Shown here piece by piece: positions 16,012 to 23,495 of a stretch of DNA of 23,495 bases. Both the position numbers and the translations under genes were made by a program. The stretch is from DATCJU01 sp036562635 (GTDB taxonomy: Bacteria; Actinomycetota; Actinomycetes; Mycobacteriales; Pseudonocardiaceae): assembly GCA_036562635.1 (NCBI GenBank), contig DATCJU010000076.1, forward strand, positions 1 through 23,495, given 5' to 3'. Under the pieces are notes generated by a model. It worked only from the letters and a program-made list of their open reading frames with translations, was not told where the DNA came from and ran no database searches. Within the stretch, counting starts at the first letter, position 1. Each line of letters begins with the position of its first letter.

Positions 16012-17409
16012 TCACCGGCGGGGATGCGCCGCTCGGGCCGCCGGGCCACGGGGCGGGCGTACGGCCAGCAGCGCGAGCACGCCCAGCGCCTGGAGCGTCA
16101 CCAGGGCGAGCACCCCGCTGCGGAAACCGACGAGCCCACCCCCGGTCGCACTCCAACACAGGGCGGTCACCGCGGGCGCGACCGTCAACGCGACCATGCG
16201 CGCCGTCCCGCTCACCCCACCCGCGGTACCCGCCGCACCGGGAGGGGCGGCGGCCATGACCGCGGTGATGATCGGGGAGTTGAACAACCCGAACCCGGCC
16301 CCGATCAACGCCAGCTGCCAGCCCACGTCGAACAGACCGGCCTCGGCACCCAGGGTCAACGGGACGAGGCTCGTGCCGGTGGTGAGCACACCGCCCAGGA
16401 CGGCCACCCGGTGCGGACCCCAGCGGTCGGCCAACCACCCGGAGACCGGCGAGAACGCCGACACGGCGCCGATGTGCAACAGCAGGAGGAACCCGGTGAC
16501 CTCGGGGCCCCGGTGCAGCACCTCGGCGGTGAGGTAGGGCACCAGGAAGAGCATCAACCCGCCGTTACAGCACACCAGGAACAATCCGGCCAGGGTGAAC
16601 CCGAACCGACGTTCCCGCACCAGGGAGATCACCGGGCGGGCGCCGGGCATCCGGGCCCACAGCACACCCAGCACCACGGCCACCACCCCCAGGGCCGCCG
16701 CCACGGCCGGCCGCCGCGAGACCTCGTCGACGGCCACCAGCACCGCGGCGATCGCGCCGCCCAGTACGACCGCCTCGCCCAGCAGGTCACCACCCGGCCG
16801 GGGCAGCCCTCGGCCGTCGCGGGAGAACGCCCGCGCGCTCAGCCACAGCACCACGGCCAGCAGGGGCAGCTTCATCAGGAACACCGCACGCCAGCTGAGC
16901 GCTCCCGCCACCAGGCCACCCAGTGCGGTGCCGGCCAGCCCGCCGATCGTCATGAGGGTGACGACCACGGCGATCGCCCGCCCCCGCTGGTCCTCCCGCA
17001 CGGTGGCGGCGATCACCGGCAGGTACCCGGCCAGGGTCAGGGTGCCGGCGATCCCCTGGAGCAGACGCGCGACCAGCAGCAACCACAGCGTGGGTGCCAG
17101 GGCGGCCACCACACTGGTCACCCCGATGCCGATCATCGAGGCCACGAGCGCGAGCCGGGGATCGGCGCGGTCGATCCAGCGGCCCGCCGGGATGGCGAGG
17201 GCGGCCACGGGCAGTGCGTAGGCGAGCAGCACCCACGCGGTCGTCGCGGCGTCGATCCCCAGGTCGGCACCGATGTCCGGCAGCGCCACCGCCACGACGT
17301 TCGCTTCGGAGGTCACCACCAGCATCGCCAATCCGATCGCCACGACCGGTGCCCAGTCGGTGCGCCGCACGGCCGGTGGTGTGCTGCTGTCGCCCAGCCT
17401 GTTTCTCAC
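16012..17409 (-). CDS. DHA2-type MFS drug efflux transporter
   Basis: A 465-residue inner-membrane protein with about 14 hydrophobic segments, matching the 14-helix DHA2 (QacA/EmrB) drug:proton antiporter group. Segment 1 ends in the TSEANVVAVALPDIGADLG region, where DHA2 proteins carry their usual motif. WRAVFLMKLPL (motif near helices 5-6) and GWLADRWGPHRVAV (loop of the second half) are also visible. GTG 17409 is chosen because it places a short hydrophilic N-terminus before helix 1, with GGGG upstream. It converges with a MarR-like gene and may be under MarR control. The substrate is not predictable. Confidence 0.9.
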   Translation of the reverse strand: MRNRLGDSSTPPAVRRTDWAPVVAIGLAMLVVTSEANVVAVALPDIGADLGIDAATTAWVLLAYALPVAALAIPAGRWIDRADPRLALVASMIGIGVTSVVAALAPTLWLLLVARLLQGIAGTLTLAGYLPVIAATVREDQRGRAIAVVVTLMTIGGLAGTALGGLVAGALSWRAVFLMKLPLLAVVLWLSARAFSRDGRGLPRPGGDLLGEAVVLGGAIAAVLVAVDEVSRRPAVAAALGVVAVVLGVLWARMPGARPVISLVRERRFGFTLAGLFLVCCNGGLMLFLVPYLTAEVLHRGPEVTGFLLLLHIGAVSAFSPVSGWLADRWGPHRVAVLGGVLTTGTSLVPLTLGAEAGLFDVGWQLALIGAGFGLFNSPIITAVMAAAPPGAAGTAGGVSGTARMVALTVAPAVTALCWSATGGGLVGFRSGVLALVTLQALGVLALLAVRPPRGPAARAAHPRR

Positions 17410-17625
17410 GGACCCCGACGGTAGGAACCGACGGGGCGTGACGGGCCCGTCGCGCGGCCGCACCGACCGCGGCCCGCCTGTTCCTCGACCGGGACTCGAG
17501 TGCGCAACCAGACACGGCCGCGTCGGCAGGGGAACACCCGGGAAACAGGTGGCGGCTCCGGGGCGAGGTGACCGGGAAGGGCTCGGTCCCCGATCCTGGG
17601 CTCCCGACGCCAGGCCGGATCGGTG

Positions 17626-17931
17626 TCACAGCCCGAACTCGGCGCGCCTGCGCTCCGGGACGAGGTCGACGTAGTCGGGGTGCCGGGCGATCCAGCCACG
17701 GATGTACGGGCAGTGCGGCAGCACCTCCAGGCCGCGTTCGCGGGCGTCGTCCAGCACGTGACGGGCCAGGACACTGCCCAGCCCCTTGCCCTGGAAGGCC
17801 TGCTCGATCTCGGTGTGCAGGAACGCGATCCCGTGCGGGGTGCGGTGGTAGACGGCCGCGCCGGCGTACTCACCGTCGTGGTACAGCTCGAAGCGCTCGG
17901 CCTCCGGATTGTCGACGATCGTCGTTGCCAC
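17626..17931 (-). CDS. Small GNAT N-acetyltransferase (YjdJ type)
   Basis: A 101-residue acetyl-CoA-dependent transferase of the short GNAT family. The acetyl-CoA pyrophosphate loop is QGKGLG (47-52), preceded by FLHTEIEQAF. The family signature PHCPYIRGWIARHPDY (72-87) follows. GTG 17931 is selected because GGGAG lies about seven bases upstream and the N-terminus VATTIVDNPEAERFEL matches family starts; the longer open frame upstream is not needed. The natural acceptor is unknown. Confidence 0.9.
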   Translation of the reverse strand: MATTIVDNPEAERFELYHDGEYAGAAVYHRTPHGIAFLHTEIEQAFQGKGLGSVLARHVLDDARERGLEVLPHCPYIRGWIARHPDYVDLVPERRRAEFGL

Positions 17932-18119
17932 GGGGTTTCTCCCGTCCGCCGCGCTGCAGCTCCGGTCCCGGTGCGCCGGTCCGGTTGATGTGCCGACGGG
18001 CCGGCGTCGGTGAGGCCAGCGTTCCACGGAAGTCGGGCTCCTGCCGGGCATGCGGCCCGCCTCCGAGGCGGACCGGGCGGGGCCGGATGATCACTCCCGG
18101 CGCCTTCCGGTCAGGGCGA

Positions 18120-18125
18120 TAGGCT
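18120..18125 (+). promoter_or_regulatory. Candidate -10 box for a leaderless gene
   Basis: TAGGCT fits the actinobacterial TAnnnT -10 pattern. It ends six bases before the GTG at 18132, so transcription could begin at the start codon itself. No Shine-Dalgarno sequence and no clear -35 box are visible. Confidence 0.4.
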
Positions 18126-18131
18126 GGCCGG

Positions 18132-18644
18132 GTGGCGCACTACCTGCTCGTGATCGGGGACCGGGAGGCCCTCGGTTGGGTGCTCACCGAGCAGCGGATG
18201 GCATTCCCCGACTTCCGGCGGGCCGAGGTGCGAGCCTTGGCCGTGGACGACGTTCTCTTCCTCTACACCACCCGCGGCTGCTTCGGTAATCCCACCCGGG
18301 ATCGCGGCCGGGTCATCGCCATCGGTCGGGTACGGTCCGCGGTGGTCGAGCTGGACGAGCCGGTCGAGTTGGCGAACCGTCGTTTCCCGGTGGGGTGCGA
18401 CATCGAGATCACCGAGGCCACCGCGTTCTCCGACGGGGTGGAGCTGGCCCCGCTCGTCCCGGAGCTGGACGCCTTCACCGGGGCCCACGACCACTGGAGC
18501 GTCCGGCTGCGTCGTCCGCTGCTGCGACTCACACCGCGGGACGCGGACCTGCTGGAACGGCGACTCGCCGAGCACACCCGGCATCCACTGGACCAGGTGC
18601 TCCCGCAGTACGCGCGGTGGTGGCAGCCGGCTGCCGCCCGGTGA
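18132..18644 (+). CDS. Conserved hypothetical protein, possibly PUA/EVE-like fold
   Basis: A 170-residue protein beginning AHYLLVIGDREALGWVL. The N-terminal half, with alternating strands and a DVLFLYTTRGCFGNPTRDRGRVIAIGRV segment, resembles the EVE/PUA-like fold that binds modified bases in other families. This is a loose pattern match and I give no function. The C-terminal half (DHWSVRLRRPLLRLTPRDADLLERRL) is helical. It uses GTG with a possible -10 box close upstream and is divergent from the GNAT gene across 200 bases. Confidence 0.78.
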   Translation: MAHYLLVIGDREALGWVLTEQRMAFPDFRRAEVRALAVDDVLFLYTTRGCFGNPTRDRGRVIAIGRVRSAVVELDEPVELANRRFPVGCDIEITEATAFSDGVELAPLVPELDAFTGAHDHWSVRLRRPLLRLTPRDADLLERRLAEHTRHPLDQVLPQYARWWQPAAAR

Positions 18645-18703
18645 CCTCACGGCACGACGAGTGTTCGTGACGGAAAACGAAACTGGAGGGCGATCCACCC
18701 GGC

Positions 18704-18982
18704 GTGGCGCCCATGCGTCCACTGTGGAATCAGTTGTACTGTCCGTTCACCTCCGGTGCGCATCCCGGGATGACCGGTCCGTTCTCCATCCTCAGGTTCC
18801 CCTGGGCGAACGACCCGGGTGTGGTCTACGTCGAATACCGTTCCGGGGCGCTCTACCTGGAACAACCACATGAGATCGATGCGCACACGGTGGCATTCGA
18901 GCACCTGTGTGCTCTTGCCCTGAATCCCGACGACTCGGTGAAAATGATCGAGGACGTCGCAAAGGAGTTCGCCCATGCCTGA
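18704..18982 (+). pseudogene. Truncated DUF5753 regulator (C-terminal part only)
   Basis: The 92-residue frame matches only the last part of the DUF5753 domain of actinobacterial XRE-type regulators: FTSGAHPGMTGPFSILRFP, then VVYVEYRSGALYLEQPHEI and FEHLCALALNPDDSVKMI. Full members have an N-terminal helix-turn-helix and about 270-290 residues; here the HTH and most of DUF5753 are missing, and nothing similar is visible upstream. The nearest ribosome-like GGAGGG (18685-18690) is too far from GTG 18704. It overlaps the DUF397 gene by 8 bases, as intact pairs do. It is probably a decayed remnant, although a short expressed protein cannot be excluded. Confidence 0.7.
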
Positions 18983-19208
18983 GCCCGCCTGGACGCCCTC
19001 GGCCGGAGAGCTGGCCACTGCCCGCTGGCGCAAGGCGAGCTTCAGTGGTGACCAGGGCAACTGCGTCGAGGTGGCCGAGTTGGCGGACGGGCGGATCGCG
19101 GTGCGCAACAGCAACCATCCCGGCGCCGGGGTGGTGGTGTTCACCCGGGCCGAGATGGCTGCCTGGCTTGCGGGGGTCAAGGCCGGCGAGTTCGACGACC
19201 TCGCCTGA
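18975..19208 (+). CDS. DUF397 family protein
   Basis: A 77-residue protein with DUF397 signatures: WRKASFSGDQGNCVEVAEL, IAVRNSN and VVVFTRAEMAAWLAGVKAGEFD. DUF397 genes occur next to HTH-DUF5753 regulators across actinobacteria and have been compared with toxin-antitoxin-like or developmental pairs. Here the partner is truncated. The ATG at 18975 overlaps the end of the upstream frame by eight bases, pointing to translational coupling. Confidence 0.88.
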   Translation: MPEPAWTPSAGELATARWRKASFSGDQGNCVEVAELADGRIAVRNSNHPGAGVVVFTRAEMAAWLAGVKAGEFDDLA

Positions 19209-19240
19209 TCCGGGCTCGGCTCGCCCGTCCCGGGGCCGGG

Positions 19241-20155
19241 TCAGCCGGACCGCTGGCCGAACCGGTAGCGCAGCAGACGAATCGTGCGCCGCAGCACCGG
19301 TGCGCGGCCCCAGGCCCGCAGGAGCTGCTGGGCGAGCCACGGGAACCTGGCGACCTCGGGTGCGTCGGTGAACGGCCACTCGGTGGTGAGCGTCAGACCG
19401 GGCACCGCGTGTTCCAGTGCTCGCGGGTCGTCAATCGCCCACTCCACGTGGGCGCCGGTGGCGCTGACCAGCGGGAACTGCTGCATCAACCAGATCCCGA
19501 AGCGGTTGCAGGCGTCGAAGACGATCTCCCCGCCGGGGAAGTGCTCGGTGATCCGGCGCAGCAGGTCGATCCCATCCACCGGGGACAGATACATCGTGAG
19601 CCCCTCGGCGACAGCGAGCACCGGCCGGTCGTTCGGGATCGTGTCCAGCAGGTGCGGGTCGGTGACCGACATGCCGACGGTGTGCAGGTTCGCCCGCTCC
19701 GGGAACAGACGCCGGCGCAACTCGATCACGTCGGGCAGGTCGTTGTCGTACCACTGCACGGTGCTCGGCGGATCGATGCGGTACACCCGGGTGTCCAGGC
19801 CACAGCCCAGGTACAGCACGACACACTCCGGGTGCCGGTCGAGGAAGTCCTCCACCCACCGATCCATGGACTTCCCCCGCAGCGCCACCAACGCGGCGCC
19901 CTTGCCGCGCATCGTGATCCTGCCGAAGTCGTGGTCGATGCGTGCGACGGCCCGCTCCGCCTCGCGGTCGCCCAGGATCGGGTTCGGCGAGCGGCTCTCC
20001 AGTGCCCGGTAGTACAGCGTGGCCAGCATCGTCTGCTGCACACCGGTGAAGGTGACCTTCTCGCGGCTCGTCGTGTGCTCGGGTACCGACGCGGGGGTAC
20101 CGGGCCGGTGGGACGACTCTCCGGTGTCGTCGGACATGGGTGACTGCACGACCAT
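19241..20155 (-). CDS. LCMT-type class I SAM-dependent methyltransferase
   Basis: A 304-residue methyltransferase of the leucine carboxyl methyltransferase/TcmP group, which O-methylates carboxyl or hydroxyl groups. SAM motif I is LYLGCGLDTRVYR (114-126), followed by QWYDNDLPDVIELRRRLF (134-151). AVAEGLTMYL is the later motif, and FWLAQQ-like residues lie near the end. The first ATG, 20155, is used; GTGGCGGC precedes it weakly, and ATG 20137 is an alternative. Close homologues act in polyketide methylation or remain uncharacterised. There are no biosynthetic neighbours here, so no pathway is inferred. Confidence 0.9.
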   Translation of the reverse strand: MVVQSPMSDDTGESSHRPGTPASVPEHTTSREKVTFTGVQQTMLATLYYRALESRSPNPILGDREAERAVARIDHDFGRITMRGKGAALVALRGKSMDRWVEDFLDRHPECVVLYLGCGLDTRVYRIDPPSTVQWYDNDLPDVIELRRRLFPERANLHTVGMSVTDPHLLDTIPNDRPVLAVAEGLTMYLSPVDGIDLLRRITEHFPGGEIVFDACNRFGIWLMQQFPLVSATGAHVEWAIDDPRALEHAVPGLTLTTEWPFTDAPEVARFPWLAQQLLRAWGRAPVLRRTIRLLRYRFGQRSG

Positions 20156-20680
20156 GCCGCCACGCTACGACGATCATGCGGTCCCGGAGGTGCAGAGAGC
20201 GGAGGGAAGACCCGAACGGGTTGGGTCCCACCTCCGGTGGCGGAATTCGACCCACGAGCGAGAGAGCAGCGCACGGTGATCGCCCTGACCACCGGTTCAG
20301 GTGGTCATCTCCGCCGATCGAGAAGTGTCGTTGATAACGATTCGTGCCTGATGGGGTGCGAGGGGTAACGCTTGATTACCTGGCAGCGGTTGATCTTGCG
20401 GCACCGCCAACGAGCGGTTGAGCATGTCGGGCAGGCCCCAGCTGGCGATGGCCGCCGGACAAGTGAGCAGGTGGCAAGGCATCCAATTTGGACGCCGGCG
20501 CGGGACGACTTGCCGACATGCACCTGCGAGGAAGCGGTTCGATCGGCCCCACCGGTCCGGGTAGCTCGAACGGCGGGCGACTGACTGCGTTCGATCATCC
20601 ATACTGGACGGCTCGCCGGAAGATCCGCGGGCTCGGTGGAAAGCCGAACGATGGTGATGTTCGGTGAAGGGAAGCACTAG
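20156..20680. other. Gene-free, less GC-rich gap with small hairpins
   Basis: No convincing coding frame is seen in 525 bases; the short frames lack the third-position bias and family likeness of neighbours. Base composition is visibly less GC-rich than around it. Perfect inverted repeats are TGACCACC/GGTGGTCA (20286-20307, loop GGTTCA), TCGTT/AACGA (20328-20340, loop GAT) and GGTAA/TTACC (20364-20380). The first could terminate transcription. The gap lies upstream of the helicase and may hold its promoter. It might also be an island junction, which cannot be proved here. Confidence 0.45.
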
Positions 20681-23495
20681 GTGAACCTAGGCGAGGACCG
20701 TGATCGCATTGAGTTGGTCCAGCGACAGGCGGAGAAGTGGGCCCACGAGCTGATCGACCTTGGTCCCCGGAACACCCTGTTGCGCTACAGGGACACGAAG
20801 ACCACCACCCTGGATCTGTCCAGGGCCGAACAGGCGGCGCTCTCACGGCTGCTGAGCGGGGGTAGGACCCGGCTCTCGGCACTGCTCCCGCATGAGGAGA
20901 CCCGCGCCGAGGCCTGTCAGCGGGCTCGGTCGCTCCGGCGGCGCATGGTGGAACTGGAGGAGGAACAGGGTGTCGAGGCGGGGCGGCTGGCCTACGGTCT
21001 GTTCCGGCTGCCCGCTCCACCCACCCGGGGAACCACCCCGCTGCCGGACCTGCGTGCGCCGCTCATCCTGTGGCCGATCGCGCTGGAGGCGAGGACCGCG
21101 GCGGAGAACGACTACACCTTGGAGCTGGTGGGGGAGCCCGAGGTCAATCCTGTGCTGGTCTACAGCCTGGACCAGCACTACGGGGTGGATCTGGACACCG
21201 AACGCACGGTGGACGAGCTCAACGCCCTGCTCGCCGAGGCCGAGCATCCCGAGAAGGCGGTTTCCCAGATCTACGAGACGCTGGCGCAGCTCGTGGCCGG
21301 GAACGGGCGGGTCGCCGAGTTCGAGAAGCGTGTGGTGGTCGGGATCTTCAGCTTCGAGAAGTTCCCGATGATCAAGGACCTGAAGCAGTCGACCGGACTG
21401 CTCGCCAGTCATGACGTCATCGCTGCGGCAGCCGGATACGTCCCCGCACGGGAGCTACTACGGGAGTCCGCCGCGAACTACCGGCCGACGAAGCCGGATG
21501 ACATCCCGCCGAAGGACGAGTTCCTCGTTCTGGACGCCGACTCTTCCCAACAGCAGGCGATCGCCGCCGTGCTCGACGGTCAGCACGTGGTGATTCAGGG
21601 CCCGCCGGGCACCGGCAAGAGCCAGACCATCGCCAACATCATCGCCGCGGCGGCCGCACAGGGGAAACGCGTCCTGTTCGTCGCCGAGAAGCGGGCCGCC
21701 ATCGAGGCGGTCACCGAGCGGCTCGAGCAGGTCGACCTGGGGCACCTGGTGTTCGACCTGCACCAGAGGAAGTTCAACAAGAAGCAGGTGGCCCAGCAGG
21801 TGGCGGAGTCCCTGGAGCGGGCGGACCGGGAGCTGCCACCCCAGACCGGGAACCTGCACGACCGGCTGGAGAACCTGCGCCGTCAGGTCATCCAGCACGA
21901 CGAGGAGCTGCACGACCCCCGGAAGCCGTGGGGGCTCAGTCCGTTCCAGGTCTACAAGGAGCTGCTCGCCCTGCCGGAGAGCAGCCGGACCGACATCCGG
22001 TTCCGGCGCCCCGTGCTGCAGGAGCTGGCCGGGAAGGCCTTCCAGGAAGCCGAGGACGCGCTTGTCAGGTTCGTCAACACGGGTGGCCTGCGTTTCCGTC
22101 GCGGCGAGTCCGTCTGGTCCGGTTCTCCCATCCGGGACATGCAGCAGGTCGACGAGGTGCTGACCAAGCTCGACGAGTTGGCGGGCCGGACATGGCGGAC
22201 GGCGCAGCAGGAGATGCGGGGCCTGGTGAGCAGCGCCGGTCTGTGCCAGCCCACCGACCTGGCCGGCTGGCAGGACGTGCTCTCCCTGCTGCGTGAGGTG
22301 GAGGACACCCTCACCCGCTACAAGCCGGAGGTGTTCGGCCCGGACCTGGACGACCTCCGCCTGGCCACCGGGGATCGCCGCTGGCGGGCGCGTCAGGACC
22401 GCACCCTCGGCTGGTGGCACCGTTTCCGGCTGCGCCGAAAGGCCCGATCCCTCCGTACCGTCGGCCGTTGTGACCGCAGAACCCTGCACGAGGAGTTGTC
22501 CGCCGCGGTGCAGCAGCGGAACCGCTGGCGCGAACTGGCCGTGGCCGAAGGAGGCGCTCCCACCCAGGTCGTCGGCCTCGCCGAGGTCGTACAACACGTG
22601 GCCAAGGTGCGGGACCAGCTCGCCGCCGTGGCCGCAGGTGCGCAGCTGCAAGAGCCGGAGCGATGGCCGGAGGACAAGGTCACGGCCAAGCTGAACGAGT
22701 TGCAGAGCCAGCGGGACGAGTTGTTCCAGGTACCGACGCTCAACCAACTCACCGACCGGCTCGAGGCCTGGGGACTCGGGCCGCTGCTGGACGAGTTGGC
22801 GCGTCGCGACGCCGATGCCACACAGGCGCGGATGCTCCTCCACTTCGCCTGGTACAGCTCGCTGCTGGACGAGTTCCGACTCCGCTCGCCCTACCTGGCC
22901 CAGTTCCGGGGTCAGCACCAGGACCACGTCGTGGCCGAGTTTCAGCAGCGGGACATCGAGCACCTCCGGCTCAACGCGGCCCGGGTACGGCGCCGGGTGG
23001 CCGAACGGCTCCAGCAGGTCCGGGACGCCCACCCGGAGCAGAACGAGGTGGTTCAGGGCGAGGCCAAGCGCAAGCGTGGCCACATGCCGTTGCGCAAGTT
23101 CGTCAGCAAGGCATCCGACGTGTTGCTCGCCGCACGTCCCTGCTGGGCGATGTCGCCCATCGTGGTGAGCAGACTGCTGCCCGCCGAGCGTCTGTTCGAC
23201 CTGGTGATCTTCGACGAGGCGAGTCAGGTCGAGCCCTACGACGCGATGACCTCGATCATGCGGGGCTCCCAGCTCGTCGTCGCCGGGGACTCCAAGCAGC
23301 TGCCGCCCAGCCCGTTCTTTCACAAGGCGCTGGCCGGAACAGGCCAGGACGAGGAGGAGGACGGTGAGCCGGTCAGCACCGCCCAGGTGGGCGATTTCGA
23401 GTCCATCCTGACCTGCCTGGCCGCCTTCGTGCCGACGACCTTCATGCTCACCTGGCACTACCGGAGCCAGGACGAGCGGCTCATCGCCGTCGCCA
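20681..23495 (+). CDS. Large DUF4011-type superfamily 1 helicase (3' end missing)
   Basis: A frame open to the window end, at least 938 residues. The N-terminus EKWAHELIDLGPRNTLLRYRDTK is the DUF4011 motif. Walker A is GPPGTGKSQT (307-316). Motif II is FDEASQ (844-849), preceded by RPCWAMSPIVVSRLLP. Motif III is GDSKQLPPSPFF (869 on), and HYRSQDERLI (about 926) is the next motif. A helical insert of about 500 residues separates motifs I and II. GTG 20681 has AAGGGAAG six bases upstream. Such COG1112 helicases often carry C-terminal DUF3320 or endonuclease domains and occur in defence loci; that part lies outside the window. Confidence 0.9.
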   Translation, partial: MNLGEDRDRIELVQRQAEKWAHELIDLGPRNTLLRYRDTKTTTLDLSRAEQAALSRLLSGGRTRLSALLPHEETRAEACQRARSLRRRMVELEEEQGVEAGRLAYGLFRLPAPPTRGTTPLPDLRAPLILWPIALEARTAAENDYTLELVGEPEVNPVLVYSLDQHYGVDLDTERTVDELNALLAEAEHPEKAVSQIYETLAQLVAGNGRVAEFEKRVVVGIFSFEKFPMIKDLKQSTGLLASHDVIAAAAGYVPARELLRESAANYRPTKPDDIPPKDEFLVLDADSSQQQAIAAVLDGQHVVIQGPPGTGKSQTIANIIAAAAAQGKRVLFVAEKRAAIEAVTERLEQVDLGHLVFDLHQRKFNKKQVAQQVAESLERADRELPPQTGNLHDRLENLRRQVIQHDEELHDPRKPWGLSPFQVYKELLALPESSRTDIRFRRPVLQELAGKAFQEAEDALVRFVNTGGLRFRRGESVWSGSPIRDMQQVDEVLTKLDELAGRTWRTAQQEMRGLVSSAGLCQPTDLAGWQDVLSLLREVEDTLTRYKPEVFGPDLDDLRLATGDRRWRARQDRTLGWWHRFRLRRKARSLRTVGRCDRRTLHEELSAAVQQRNRWRELAVAEGGAPTQVVGLAEVVQHVAKVRDQLAAVAAGAQLQEPERWPEDKVTAKLNELQSQRDELFQVPTLNQLTDRLEAWGLGPLLDELARRDADATQARMLLHFAWYSSLLDEFRLRSPYLAQFRGQHQDHVVAEFQQRDIEHLRLNAARVRRRVAERLQQVRDAHPEQNEVVQGEAKRKRGHMPLRKFVSKASDVLLAARPCWAMSPIVVSRLLPAERLFDLVIFDEASQVEPYDAMTSIMRGSQLVVAGDSKQLPPSPFFHKALAGTGQDEEEDGEPVSTAQVGDFESILTCLAAFVPTTFMLTWHYRSQDERLIAVA

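Noticed and set aside
20297..20677. A 126-residue minus-strand frame in the intergenic gap
   Set aside because: No ribosome site, no family likeness, and codon use unlike neighbouring genes; a transposase remnant was considered but no motif was found.
21458..23458. A 666-residue open frame on the minus strand
   Set aside because: It lies opposite the helicase frame that carries all SF1 motifs, and its own translation shows no domain; it is a GC-driven shadow.
1..23495. CRISPR arrays, insertion sequences, rRNA genes
   Set aside because: No regularly spaced repeats, transposase motifs with flanking inverted repeats, or rRNA-like stretches were seen on either strand.

Overview
The window is very GC-rich, has strong G/C third-position bias, and uses GTG as a common start codon. 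It also carries a DUF397 gene next to a DUF5753 remnant, and its MarR, DHA2 and LCMT-type genes are typical of actinomycetes. I infer a filamentous or related actinobacterium and would not name a genus.

Layout. 1-3959: the tail of an unknown protein with a strong hairpin terminator, a zinc-dependent alcohol dehydrogenase, a ClpP-family protein with altered catalytic residues on the minus strand, and a SWIM zinc-finger protein. 4046-13678: the centrepiece, a nearly self-contained selenocysteine (Sec) module. On the minus strand the order is tRNA-Sec, selA, selB, formate dehydrogenase large subunit, iron-sulfur subunit, NrfD-like membrane subunit; selD is divergent on the plus strand. The large-subunit frame is interrupted by TGA at 8699-8701. 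This is best read as Sec, because it sits exactly at the active-site position and is followed 11 nt later by a GGUCU-loop SECIS hairpin. The window therefore holds the tRNA, its Sec synthase, the selenium donor enzyme, the dedicated elongation factor and the client selenoprotein. No serS was seen, but general seryl-tRNA synthetase serves that step.

13675-14394: a catalase-fold-like protein translationally coupled to selD. 14444-17931: a coiled-coil hypothetical, two divergent MarR-type regulators around a palindromic operator, a 14-helix DHA2 efflux pump and a small GNAT. 18132-20155: a PUA/EVE-like hypothetical, a 5'-truncated DUF5753 regulator overlapping a DUF397 gene, and an LCMT-type methyltransferase. 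20156-20680 is a 525-bp, less GC-rich gap with small hairpins. It precedes a large DUF4011-type superfamily 1 helicase that runs off the window end and may mark the start of a defence or accessory region.

How it works together: SelD makes selenophosphate, SelA converts Ser-tRNA-Sec to Sec-tRNA-Sec, and SelB delivers it to the UGA marked by the SECIS. The finished formate dehydrogenase (Mo/W-bis-MGD, Sec189) passes electrons through the four-cluster FeS subunit to the NrfD membrane protein and presumably to the quinone pool.
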